Below are positions 12,356 to 23,732 of a DNA stretch of 64,000 nucleotides, in pieces; the stretch's first letter is position 1; every line of letters starts with the position of its first letter. The stretch comes from Pleurotus ostreatus/Saccharomyces cerevisiae fusant (lineage: Eukaryota; Opisthokonta). A model generated the notes under the pieces. It did not search any database. It saw only the letters and a list, made by a program, of their open reading frames with translations, and was not told the origin of the DNA. The stretch is from NCBI GenBank assembly GCA_024196135.1, contig JAMQCK010000082.1, positions 20,661 through 84,660 of the forward strand, in the 5' to 3' direction. Position numbers and translations under genes: made by a program.

Positions 12356-12824
12356 TCGCGACAAGGACCTCTTCCCCCACGAGCGGGCCCAATGGCGCGG
12401 TGATAGGGTCGTTGAAGGGTGCGCATATTTCGTGTGTTCGTAGACTCGTCACTGACGGCGCTCGTCAGATCTCTCAGGCATCGCACTTTGAGCTTGAAGA
12501 GCCCGGTGCAACGAGTCCAAATGGTCGCCGCAGTCGTCCAAGCCGCCAGGTGGCAATGTCGAAATGAAAGCTCGCTCGTCCTTATCAAGGATAGACATGT
12601 GCGTACGCGTGGAAGCTCTACTCCGCGCGGACTAATGCACCTCTAGGGCTCTGTCCAATGTACTCATTCTCGACTACGATAATTTTATCCTCGACTGCGA
12701 CATTTCCATTATGGGCTGCGACGCTTTCAGCCTCGGAAGCGATCGTCAAGGACAGCGATCATAAGGACGAGAGGCGGGGTAGAAGATCGAGCTCTAAGGA
12801 CCGACGTCGCCCAATTGCACTCGT

Positions 12825-13005
12825 CCCGCGCGGCGACGCAATGCATTTCCTCCGCGCCGGGCGCAATGACTCGGGCGCGGCGACGCCTAATGAATCTCCA
12901 GCGCAGTGGCGCAATAGCTTTCTTCAGCGCGGTTTCGCAATGCGCTTCGCGCAGCGGCGCAATGACCCTGCCGGCGATGCAATGAGGTCGGCGTGCCAAT
13001 GAGGC
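12825..13005 (+). repeat. GCGCGGCG-CAATG repeat block
   Basis: A run of about 20-30-nt elements of the form GCGCGGCGACGCAATG plus a variable spacer (TTTCCTC, ACTCGG). Equivalent blocks sit in the same place in other units, always downstream of the intron-like GTGCGT/CTGAC/CAG segment. Confidence 0.65.
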
Positions 13006-13958
13006 CGGAAGCCAACATTCTCTGCATCGACGAAATCCGCCAATTCCTTCCCCAACGAAGGACTGCGCGCTCAAGTCGCAATATGCTGTAGCGCCCTGGC
13101 GCAATGTCCGAGCCTCAAACTCAAGTCGCCGCCATAAGCTTCAGCTACTGCATCAAGCTCAAGCTGTCGCATCAGCTTGAGGGTCGTAGGTTCGCATACC
13201 TATCATCTTCCAGTTGTCGCCTGTGCAGTAACGTCTTCTGCAGAGCGGTAGATGGATGCCTCCCGACTCCGCCTAACGACTTCACATCGTCCTCAGTATG
13301 CCTCTGCTCCGCCGCTCGTAGGCTGACAATTCCCTTCGAATAATGTTACTCACGTGCTTCGCCTCAGGGTCTCCGTCATACCTGGATACATCAGTAGACC
13401 ATCGCTCTGATGCTACCACACACCGCCGCCTCGGCGGCCGGGCTCCACTCTCGCTTCGGCAGTGGACACTCGGTCCCTTCGTGATCTTCTTCTATTCTTC
13501 CTGCAGTATCTGAATTTCCGACAGGCTAACTACTCCTGCGCTGGCTGCGCTTCTGAAGGAAAGTTCGTGGATGGAGGAAGGGAAGGTCTGTCGATGAACG
13601 AGGAAGCGGTCTGATGGTGGATTAGGAAGCGGACTGGCTGGCTTGAGTGGGCGTCATGCGTGCATGGTGTCAGATTTATTTCTATGTTTTCCGTCGGCGC
13701 TGTGTGTAGCAGGCTTATAAATTCGATGGGTCTATCTATGGGTGGACGTGGAACTGGAAGAACGACGTGCGTGTTAAGTTGAAGTTGCCGATCTGCGGCG
13801 AGGCAGACGGATTACCCAGTGGCCCTAATCAAAACGCCTCGGCATCATGTTCGATATATTTATTTCTGTTGGTAACCCGCAGCTAGCAACACCACCCGAG
13901 CCAGCTGCTACGCAATGTGCGCAGTGCGGATCTCGGAATCGAACAATGAGCTTGGGCT

Positions 13959-16570
13959 GGTAACGTGACCGCCATGCGCAGCGGAGTTTGAAAAGCGACA
14001 CACATCAGCCTCGCGTGTCGACGATTTGATGGGCGTTCTCTTCTGTCTCTTACCCTCATCTCCGCCACCCACATTCCCCTTTGCACTGACCTCGACAGTC
14101 TGCCCTCGAATCCGCCAACCTGCACCCAACCACGCCAGTCTGTTCTTTATAGCGATATCTCGACGTCGATGGCTCGCAAGCGCCGTCAATGTTCTCTCGG
14201 GCTCGCCCAATGCCACGACGAGAGGGCAACCCAATGGTACGCCGCTACTCATGTAGCGTGACGTTTTCTCGTCGCTGACCTCATCTGTCAGATATCGCGG
14301 ACATCCCCAAGCTCACAGCGGCTCGCAAGTGCTGTCGAAATCGCCCGAGGTAGCCCAATGTTTCTGTGGCCAGGCTCCTCAATGGTGCGCTACTCGACTT
14401 CTAGCATACGCGTTCTCATTAGCTGACCTCGGCACTACTAATCTAATCAAATCGTCTGCGCTAGGGATCCTCGAGACTTTCGCGCCAAACTTCAGTCCTC
14501 GGCGAGGACTGTACTCGAGCTGCAGCCCTCGATGTGTCGCAAGTGCATCAATGCTCTACCGAGTCAGCCCAATGGTGCTGCGAATGGGTAGCTCAATGGT
14601 GCGTCCGCGATCGCTCAGCGTATCTGCGTCGCTGATCCTCATCGGCAGACACTCGACATCGTCTACTCGCCCCACGGTGCTCCGCAAGTGCACCAATGCC
14701 CCCGAGAGCTCGCCCAATGCCGCGGAAATCGGGCCGCTCAATGGTGCGTCACCATCGGTATCCCCTTTTCCTGTTGCTGATCATGAGCCCCAGATTCTCT
14801 CGATGTCGTCTAATCAAACCCCACGATGCATCGCAAGCGCATCAATGTATCGCGGACCCGCCCAGTGCCACAGTGACCAGGACAGCCGAGTGGTACGCCA
14901 CTCGACTCCCGAAAGTGTTCGCGCCTCTGACTTTGTTTGCCATCTCTCAGAATCAAGCTCTTCGACCTGCACTTACCGAAGTCACGCGAGAACATCAATA
15001 CGATGCCACGTAAGAGCAACAATGTCGACGCTATGCAAGAGCGTCAATGCCGATGCCGCCCCAAAGTATCAATACCTCCGCGACAAGATCATCATCGCCC
15101 CCGCGAGCTTACCCAATGCCGCGAAGACAGGGTCGCTCAATGGTTCGTGGGCACCTTTTTTCCCAAGCTCGCCACTGACCGGCTTCGTCAGATTTCTCCG
15201 GCATCGCATCTCGGCCAGTCTAGCGCCTCAAGCGACAGAAGAGCGTGACGCCTTAAGTACAAGCCGGCAAGTTGCAATGAGCTTTGTCCATGAACATCAG
15301 GCGGCCTGCGTAGCGGGAGGAAAGTTTTCTCGCTCCCATGAAGGGTAGGCAGGTGCGTTCGCGCGATGAATTTCCTACCACTCGGACTAACGCTGCTTCA
15401 GGGTGCTGCTCAATGCCATCGTACTCAGTACCGATGTATTCAGCCTCGACTTTGACGTTTCCAGCCTCGACCGCGACCGTCAAGGACCTCGACTTCGATC
15501 CTCAAGAGCAGCGGAAAGAGGTAGAAGATCAGGCCTTGAGGACTAATGCCGCTCAAATATCTTTCGCTCGCGTGGCGACGCAGTGATATCCTCCCCGCGC
15601 GGCGTCGCAATGTTCTCATCCAGCACGGCGATGCAATGAGGCTGACCGGTCATTATGAGGTCGGCAGGCCAACGATCTCCTTCGTCCCTTAGCTGTGAAG
15701 CGGCTATCCTACGCACTAGGACTTGCGCTCAAGTCGCAATGTGTATACGTCAAGGTCAGGTCGCCCCGTCAACCTCTAGCCCTCGCTTCAAGCTCAGGCC
15801 ATCGCGTCGAACCCAAGCCATTGCGTCGGCACGTTGAAGGTGTGTTCGTGGATTCTTCGACGATCACTCGTGAATTTACGCCGTCTTCAGCACTGTATGA
15901 GACGGATCGCTCAAGGATGCCCCCGGGTTCTCCTTGAACGCTCCCTAGCATATACAGCGCCTTCACTTCGTCTTCGGTATGCACCCGGTCCGCCGTTCGT
16001 GGACTGACAGTCCTCTTCTCAGTATATCCCCTGCAAGCTCGCCTTTCTGTGTGCCCTCATATCCGAACGTCCCGGTCGCTTCGGTGGCTTGCCATACAGG
16101 CACCTCGTGACCGGACCCTTCGACGGTGGCGGTTGTTATTTCCTTCGCGATCTCCTTTCACTCTATCAAACCCTTCGACAGGTTCACTTTTCCTGCGCTG
16201 GGTTCGCGTCTACAGGGCAGTTCGTAGATGATGGGAGAGGTGTTGGGAGAGCTGAGGAGAGACGATGCATGTTTGGAGTCGGATGGGTGACTCGTATTGT
16301 GCGCTGTGTGTTTTGTATAGCAGACTTTCGCATCCTATGGGTTTATCTATGGGTGACCTCGGGACTTGAATCGTGACGTGCGGATTGAATTGAGCTTGTC
16401 GATCGGTGGCGGCGCAGACGGAGTACTCGATGGCCACAATGACAAGGCCTCAGCATCAGGACAGTTATCTATGTCTCGCCTTGATACCTGTGAGTCGTCA
16501 TGCTCCTCCACCGCCGAGCGATTTGCGCAGGGGACTACACAGTGTAGACCTCGAACAACGAGTCTGGTCA
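13959..16570 (+). repeat. Array unit U2, nine intron-like segments
   Basis: This is the best-preserved unit for splice grammar. Intron-like segments occur at 14237-14291, 14385-14464, 14599-14648, 14744-14793, 14893-14950, 15143-15191, 15353-15401, 15841-15891 and 15977-16022. Each has a GT(G/A)CG, GTTCG, GTGTG or GTATG donor, most have a CTGA/CTAA-type branch point, and all have an AG acceptor. Exon-like lengths are 93, 134, 95, 99, 192, 161, 439 and 85 nt, which are not consistently multiples of three. The frames I followed from exon 1 all stop at or before the third junction. A 339-codon open frame across 14329-15348 ignores these splice sites and is probably accidental. Confidence 0.75.
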
Positions 16571-19057
16571 GGTAACGTGACTGCCATGCGCAGCGGAGTT
16601 TGAAAAGCGACATACAAAAGCGGCGCGTGCTTGCGAATTGATGGGCATTCTTTTCTGTCTCTTACCCTCATCTCCGCCACCCACATTCCCCTCTTCCGAT
16701 CACGATGCACCGACCGCGACATCCCGCACTCAACACCGACGCGTCCGCCTCGATGGCTTGCAAGCGTCGTCAATATACTCGATGGCAGGCAAGTGCCGTC
16801 AATGTTTTCGCGGGACAGCCCAATGCCACGACGATCGGGTAGCCCAATGGTGCGCCACTCGGGCGTTCCGGCATGTCTCCGTTGCTGAACTTGACGGTCA
16901 GATAGCTTCGACATCCTCAAGCGTACAGCGACTCGCAAGTGCCGTCCACATCTCCCGAGGTAGCCTAATGCCACTGCATTCGGGCTCCCCAATGGTGCGT
17001 CACGCGACTATCATGTATGTGCTCTCGCTGCTTACCTCAGCGCTAGAATCACTCAAGCTTCGCCAAGTATCTACTCAAGTCTTCCGCGCCCGCTTCTCGC
17101 CTAAAGTCTTCGGCGAGTGTATACTCAAGCCCTCAATGCGTCGCAAGTACATCAATATTCTCCTGAGTTCGCCTGATATCGCAGAGACTGGGCGGCTCAA
17201 TGGTGCGCCGCGCGATTGTTGTGCGAGTTCCTTTCCCTGACCTTCATCTGCAGAACCCCTCGACGTCGTCTCCTCATGCCCCCGATGGCTTGCAAGCGCA
17301 TCGATGTACGGGCGCGCTCAATGGTCCGGCGACCGAGCGTCCCAATGGTGTGTCTTTGCCTATTCCTCCATGTCCTCCCCGCTCACCTTCGGCTGCAGTT
17401 TCCCACCCTAAGACTGCACAAGAGCGTCAATGGCGATGCCACGCAAGAGCTATTGTCGACGCTATGCAAGAGCGCCAATGTCGACGCTGCACAAGCACGT
17501 CAATACCAATGCCGCAAGAGCATCGATAACAATCTCCGTGACAAGGACATTAATGCGCCTCGCGAGCTTGCCCAATGCCGCGCAGACCGGGTCGCTGTAT
17601 GGTGCGTGAACTCCATCAGTATTTTCTGTGCTCATCGCTGACCGCCTTCGTCAGAATTCCCGAAAATAGCTTCCCAAGCCGACGCTTCACCTCGAACAAC
17701 CTGGCGTGTCCCGAATGGCCTGTCGCATCAAGGTAATGGCCTGACGTCTCGAGCGCTCGAGGAGCCCTGACCCTCAAGCGAGTGAAGATTTCGAATTCTC
17801 GAGCGCCAGCCATCAAGCCGCAATGTCATCCGTGCCGTCAAGTGGCAATCGCATACCTGTCGTCAAGTGGCAATGTTTACTCGACTTGGACTGTATGAGC
17901 AAGAAGCGGGGAAGGAGATCAAGGAGAGACGCCACCCAATTATATTTCTTCCGCGCGGTGCCGCAATGACTTCCTCTGGCGTAGTGGCGCAACCACTCTC
18001 GCGCGGCGACGCAACCAGGTCTGCGTGCCAATGAGGTCGTCGAACAAATGAGGTCGGCGGGCCAATGCTATCCTTCGTCAACAAACTTCGACAATGTCTA
18101 TCCCGACTACAAGGTCACGAATTGCAGTAGCGCCTAAATCGCAATGTTCTAGCTCAATTCGAAATTTGGTATACCTCAAGCTCAACTTGTCGCGGGCTTC
18201 CCAAGTCATCGCTTCAAGCCCGGGTCGCTGCGTCAAACTCAAGTCATCACGACGCGCCAGATTGCGGGAAGAGGACAGTAGGTAGGTGCGTGCACCGTAG
18301 ACTTCTTAGTTGTCGCTTGCGCGCAAACGTCTGCAGGATTATCGTAGCCGACAGATCGTGTGTGATGGCTCTCGACAACCTCGTACCCTTATCGTCTTGG
18401 GCGCTTCTGCGCGACCCCGCGCGTTGCCTTCACCCTGACTTTGGTATGCCCTCGGTCCGCCGCTCGTAGTCTGACAATTTCTTCTCAGAACATTTCCTGC
18501 GAGCTCGCCGTTGAGAGCGCCCTCGTGCCTTGACACTGCAATGCGCAAGTAGACCGTCGCATCGGTCGCCGGACCTCACTTTCGCTGAAAAGGCAGTGGT
18601 CAATTTCACGCTTCGCGTTCTCCTTCTACTCTGCGTACATCATCTCATTCTTCGGCAGATCGATCATTCCCGCGCTGGCTGGACGCTTGGATCAAGGTTG
18701 GTGGATGGCCAGGAGGCGGTATGACGATGGATGAGAGAGCAGGCTGGATGGCTAAGGAAGCGATCGGGATGGCTGAGAGGGAATGAGGCTATGGTGTCTT
18801 GTGTATTCTCTGTTGCTCGTTGTGTGTTCTATACAGCAGACTTGCACAGTTTGCGGGGATCTATGCGTGGATTCTGGACCGGAAGTTTAAAGTGTGTTGA
18901 GTTGAAGTTACCCACCTGCCGATGCGTAGACGGAGTACTAGAGATATCTGACATGATGCAGAGGCCTTCCTACCATGGCCTCCGCCTCTGTTGAGCTCTC
19001 GCGGCTGGGCATGCTCCTCTAGCCGCAGCCCTGAGGTCGGACAACGAGCGTAGGGCA
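16571..19057 (+). repeat. Array unit U3
   Basis: The head GGTAACGTGACTGCCATGCG starts at 16571. Module donors of the form CAATG-GTGCG recur about every 140-210 nt. The segment about 17216-17880 is almost identical to 22037-22700 in U5, so U3 and U5 are much closer to each other than to the units beside them. I did not find the GTGCGT/CTGAC/CAG segment that precedes the GCGCGGCG block in most units. Confidence 0.75.
17216..17880 (+). repeat. Near-identical block shared with 22037-22700
   Basis: The block runs from TGTGCGAGTTCC through two exon-like modules, the 25-nt repeat cluster and the SHARLFEVKRRLGK-type reverse frame. The copy in U5 differs by scattered single bases only. This marks a recent two-unit duplication inside the left arm. 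Confidence 0.8.
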
Positions 19058-21400
19058 GTAACGTGACCGCCATGCGTGCCACTGATGGCGGAGCGGAGTT
19101 TGAATGAGCAACATACATAAGCGGCGCGATTTGATGGGCGTCCTCTCTTCACCCCTACTTTCATCCCGTCGCCCCATCTGCCCCTTCATCGACATCGACA
19201 ACTAGCACTCGACAACGGTATCTCGATCTCGATGGCTTACAATTGTCCATATCGTCGATGGCTAGCAAGTGCCGTCAATGTTCCGGTCGAGCCCAATGCC
19301 ACGACGAGCGGGCAGCCCAATGGTACGCCACTCGGAGGTCGTGGCATGCTTATGTAGCTCACCCCTTCCGCCAGATACTGTCGACGCTCCAATTGCCCTC
19401 AAGCCTTCAGTAACCCGCAAGCGCCGTCTATATCTCCCGGCACCGAGGTAGCCCAATGCCCTCGCGACCGGGCTCCTCAACGGTGCGTCGCGCGACTATC
19501 ATACGCGCTCGCATTGCTGACCTTGGTGCTGGTATCACCAAGTCTTACTCAAGTCTTCGGCGAGCAAGCTCCTCAAACTTCCGATGCTACGCAAGAGCAT
19601 CAAGTCATCGCGAGCTCCCCCAATGCCACAACGTACGGGCAGCTCAATGGTGAGTCACAGCCAGCAGCGCTTGCGCTTGTCGCTGACCTTTGTCGCTAGA
19701 TCCCCTCGACATCGTATGTTTAACCTCAAGAACCCCTCAGCATCGTCTAACAACCTCCCGATGCCACACAAGTGCGTCAATGTAATCGCGCTCTCGAGTT
19801 TGCACAATGCGGCGATGACCCGGGAGCCCGATGCCCCGGCGACCGGGCAGTCCAATGATACGTCATTCCCCTTGTATTCTCTGCGCTGAGCGCTGACCTT
19901 CGGTTCAGATCTCATTGACGTCTAGCTGATCGGACCACACACACCGACGCCGCGCAAGAGCGTCAATGCGGATGCTACACCAATGCCGGTGTTTCTCAAG
20001 AGCATCAATGTCGATGCTGTGCAAAAGCAAGACAACGGGGATGCTTCAAAGAGCGTCAATGCCGATGCCACGCAAGTGCATCAATGTCCTCACGAGCTCG
20101 CCCAATGCCGCGGAGGGTCGCTCAATCGTGCGTGTACATCGTTTCTCGATCAGTTTACCACTGACCGCCTTCGCCAGATCTCTCGGCAAGCGCCTATCAA
20201 TAAGGCCGATCCCTAAAGCGACCGAAGAGCACGGCACCTTGATCGTTCGAGCCGTCTAGTAGCAATGTACAAAGAAAAGCTCACTCGTTCACATTTATGG
20301 CAGTCAGGTTCGTCCTCACGATCGACTGCCTACCGCTCGGACTGACGCCGCTTCAGGGATCTCCTTGATTTTTTCGTTCTCGAGTTCGACAGCGACCGGA
20401 AAGGACAGCGAACCTAAGGCGAGTGGCAGGGCAGAAGATCAAGGACCGACGCCACCCAATAATTTTTCTCTGCGCGGGGCGCAATGACCTTCAGCGCAAC
20501 CTCGCAACGATTTCTTCCGGCGCGGCGACGCAATGGCTTTCTCTGGCACTACGTCGCAATGTGGTCGGCAGGCCAATAGTCTCTTCCATCCTCAAGCCAT
20601 TTCCTGCCAAAAAGGGTTGCAGTAGCGCTCAAGTCGCAATGATCTAGTACGCCCAATCTGCGATGCGCTATACCTCAGACTCAAGTCGCTGCGTCAACCT
20701 CAAGTATTGAGACACCGCGTCACGCTCGAGCTGTTGCGTCAAGCTCTGAACGTTGGAAGGTAGTAGGTGCGTGTACCGCTTGATTAGTTGTCGCCTGCCC
20801 GCTAACCTCCTCTTAGAGCGGTGGATCGATGCGTCCTGACCGCACTCAACGGCTTCATATCGTCGTCGGCAAGCCTCCCGCTCCGCCGCTCGTATACTGA
20901 TACTTCTTCGCAGAATTGAGCTCGCGATGTTCCGGTCGAGCGTCGCCTCAGTGACCGGACCTCGCCCCGGTTCGACTGCGAGGATCGTTTTATCCCTTTG
21001 CAATTTCCTTCTATTTTGTCTATGTCATCTAATTCTCCAGTAGGTCAAGTATTGGCGCGCTGGCTGGACGTATGGAATTGGTGGATAGACAAGGGAGCAG
21101 TGTGAATGGCATGATGTGTGTTTGGGATGTTGGATGTGTTCTGCGTTTTGTATTGCGTGTAGCAGATTCTCACAGTCGATGGGCTTATCTATGGGTGAAC
21201 TCGGAAATCAAGCGTGACGTGCGTGCTGAGTTGAAGCTGCCAACCTGCGGTGGCGTAGACTGAGTACTCAGCAGTCATCATGCAAAGGTCTCTGACTCAC
21301 GACAAATGCAGTGTAAACTGTCTCCTTTGAGCTTCTGCGACTGGCCATACTCCTCCAGCCAGCTGCGCGGATATCGGAGTCGAACAACGAGCCTGGGAAG
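19058..21400 (+). repeat. Array unit U4
   Basis: The head is GTAACGTGACCGCCATGCGT followed by a short CCACTGATGGC insertion before GGAGCGGAGTTTGAA. Similar CTGATGGC insertions recur in the right-arm units M3 and M5. Repeats of the 25-nt element lie at about 19945-20090. The segment near 20310-20357 has a GTTCGT donor, CTGAC and a CTTCAG acceptor. The flank before the head resembles that of U6. Confidence 0.72.
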
Positions 21401-23732
21401 GTAACGTGACCGCCATGCGCAGCGGAGTTTGAAAAACTACATACATAAGCGGTGCGTGCTTGCGATTTGATGGGCATTCTTTTCTGTCTCTTACCCTCAT
21501 CTCCGCCACCCACATTCGCCTCTTCCGACCACGATGCACCGACCGCGACAGCCTGCACTCAACACCGACGCGTCCGCCTCGATGGCTTACAAGCGTCAAT
21601 ATACTCGATGGCTGGCAAGTGCCGTCAATGTTTTCGCGGGCTAGCCCAATGCCACGACGATCGGGTAGCCCAATGGTGCGCCTCTCGGGCGTTGTTGCAT
21701 GTCTCCGTTGTTGAACTTGACGGTCGATAGCCTTTCAAGCTCACAGCGACTCGCAAGTGCCCTCCACATCGTCCAAGGTAGCCCAATGCCACTGCATACG
21801 GGCTCCTCGATGGTGCGTCATGCTACTATCATGTATGCGTTCTCGTTGCTTAACTCAGCGCTAGAATTCCTCAAGCTTCGCCAAGTACTTACTCAAGTCT
21901 TCCGCGCCCCCTAGTCTCCTGAAGTCTTTGGCGAGTGAATACCCAAGCCCTCGATGCGTTGCAAGTACATCAATATCCTATCGAGTTCGCCCAATATCAC
22001 AGAGACCGGACGGCTTAATGGTGCGCCGCGCGATCGTTGTGCGAGTTCCCTTCCCTGACCTTCATCTGTAGAACCCCTCGACGTCGTCTCCTCATGCCCC
22101 CGATGGCTTGCAAGCGCATCGATGTACGGGCGCGCTCAATGGTCCGGCGACCGAGCGTCCCAATGGTGTGTCTTTGCCTATTCCTCCATGTCCTCCCCGC
22201 TCACCTTCGGCTGCAGTTTCCCACCCTAAGACTGCACAAGAGCGTCAATGGCGATGCCACGCAAGAGCTTCAATGTCGACCCTACGCATGAGCGTCAATG
22301 TCGACGCTGCGCAAGCACGTCAATACCGATGCCGCAGGTGCATCGATAGCAATCTTCGCGACAAGGACATCAATGCACCCCGCGAGCTCGCCCAATGCCG
22401 CGGAGACCGGGTCGCTGTATGCTGCGTGAACACCGTCAGTATTTTCTGTGCTCATCGCTGACCGCCTTCGTCAGAATTCCCGAAAATAGCTTCCCAAGCC
22501 GACGCTTCATCTCGAACAACCTGGCGTGTCCCGAATGGCCTGTCGCTTCAAGGTAATGACCCGACGTCGCGAGCGCTCGAGGAGCCCGGACCCTCAAGCG
22601 AGCGAAGATTTCGATTCCTCGAGCGCCAGCCATCAAGCCGCAATGTCATTCGTGCCGCCAAGTGGCAATAGCATACCTGTCGTCAAGTGTCAATGAGTAC
22701 TCGACTTCGACCGTATGAGCAAGAGGCGGGGAAGAAGATCAAGGACAGACGCCCCTCAATTATATTTTTTCCGCGCGGTGCCGCAATGACATCCTCCAGC
22801 GCAGTGGCGCAATGGCTTTGCACAATGGATCTCACCCGCGCGGCTGCGCAATGACTCGAGCACGGCAAGGCGATGAGCCCGGCTGGCCAATGATTTTTTT
22901 TCGTCAAGCGCATTTGACAATCCCCAACCTGGCGAAGGAATTCAGTAACGCTCCAGTCGCCATGTTCCACCGCGCCTAATTCGCAATGCGCTATCCTTCG
23001 ACCTCGACAATATCCGGCCATCGCTTCAAGCTCGAGCCGACGCGTCGGCACGTTGAAGGTGCGTTTGTAGATTTCTTGATGATTGCTTGTGTATCAACAT
23101 CGCCTGCAGCACCACATGGGATGGACCGTTCAAGAACGCTCTCTATATCCAGCGCATTCACTTCGTCCTCGGTATGCCCCCACACCACCGCTCGTAGACT
23201 GACAATGCTCTTCCCAGAACATCCACTGCGAGCTCGCCTCGACTGCGCTAGTAGACCATCAGTTCGCTGACAAGTGAATCGTCGGCTCGGTGGCCGGACC
23301 CCACTTTCGCTTCAAAGGCGGTGGTCATTATTACGCTTCGCGTTCTCCTTCTACCCTGCCTATAAAATCTGACCCATCAACAGACTGACTATTGCTGCGC
23401 TGCTCGCGCGTTTGAAGGGCGGTTTTGAATGGACGAGGAGGCAGGCTGGATGGCTGGTGGGAGCGATCGGGATGGCTGAGCGGGAATGAGGCTATGGTGT
23501 CTGGTGTATTACCTACTGTCCGCTGTGTGTCCTACGCAGCAGACTTGCACAGTTTGCGGGAATCTATGGGTGGGCTCTGGACCGGAAGTGTAAAGTGTGT
23601 TGAGTGGAAGACAAACACCTGCTGATGCGTAGACGGAGTACCAGAGATGTCTGTCATGATTCAAATGCCTTCCTAGCTCTCGCGGCTGGTCCTCTAGCCG
23701 CAGCCCTGACGTCGGACAACGAGCGTGGGCCA
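21401..23732 (+). repeat. Array unit U5
   Basis: CAATG- or CGATG-ending modules with GTGCG donors occur at about 21671, 21809, 22017 and 22161. Branch and acceptor pairs such as CCCTGACC...CTGTAG and CGCTGACC...CGTCAG follow at the expected distance. The unit is a near copy of U3 over its centre. Its tail includes an intron-like GTATGC...GACTGACAATGC...CCCAG segment near 23172-23218. Confidence 0.75.
22037..22700 (+). repeat. Near-identical block shared with 17216-17880
   Basis: This is the partner of the U3 block. The two have the same order of modules and 25-nt repeats with only scattered differences, consistent with unequal exchange or gene conversion within the arm. Confidence 0.8.

Larger units (their letters stand above)
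11400..13958 (+). repeat. Array unit U1 (outermost left, diverged)
   Basis: The head near 11641-11745 is the most altered of the left arm. The unit keeps five copies of the 25-nt repeat (about 12235-12355), a canonical intron-like segment at 12599-12646 (GTGCGT, GGACTAAT, CTCTAG) and the GCGCGGCG-CAATG block at about 12825-13005. The tail lies at about 13200-13760. Confidence 0.75.

Noticed and set aside
14329..15348. 339-codon plus-strand open frame in unit U2
   Set aside because: It runs straight through six intron-like segments, has no family resemblance and is not kept open at the same place in the other units. High GC and few stops explain it.
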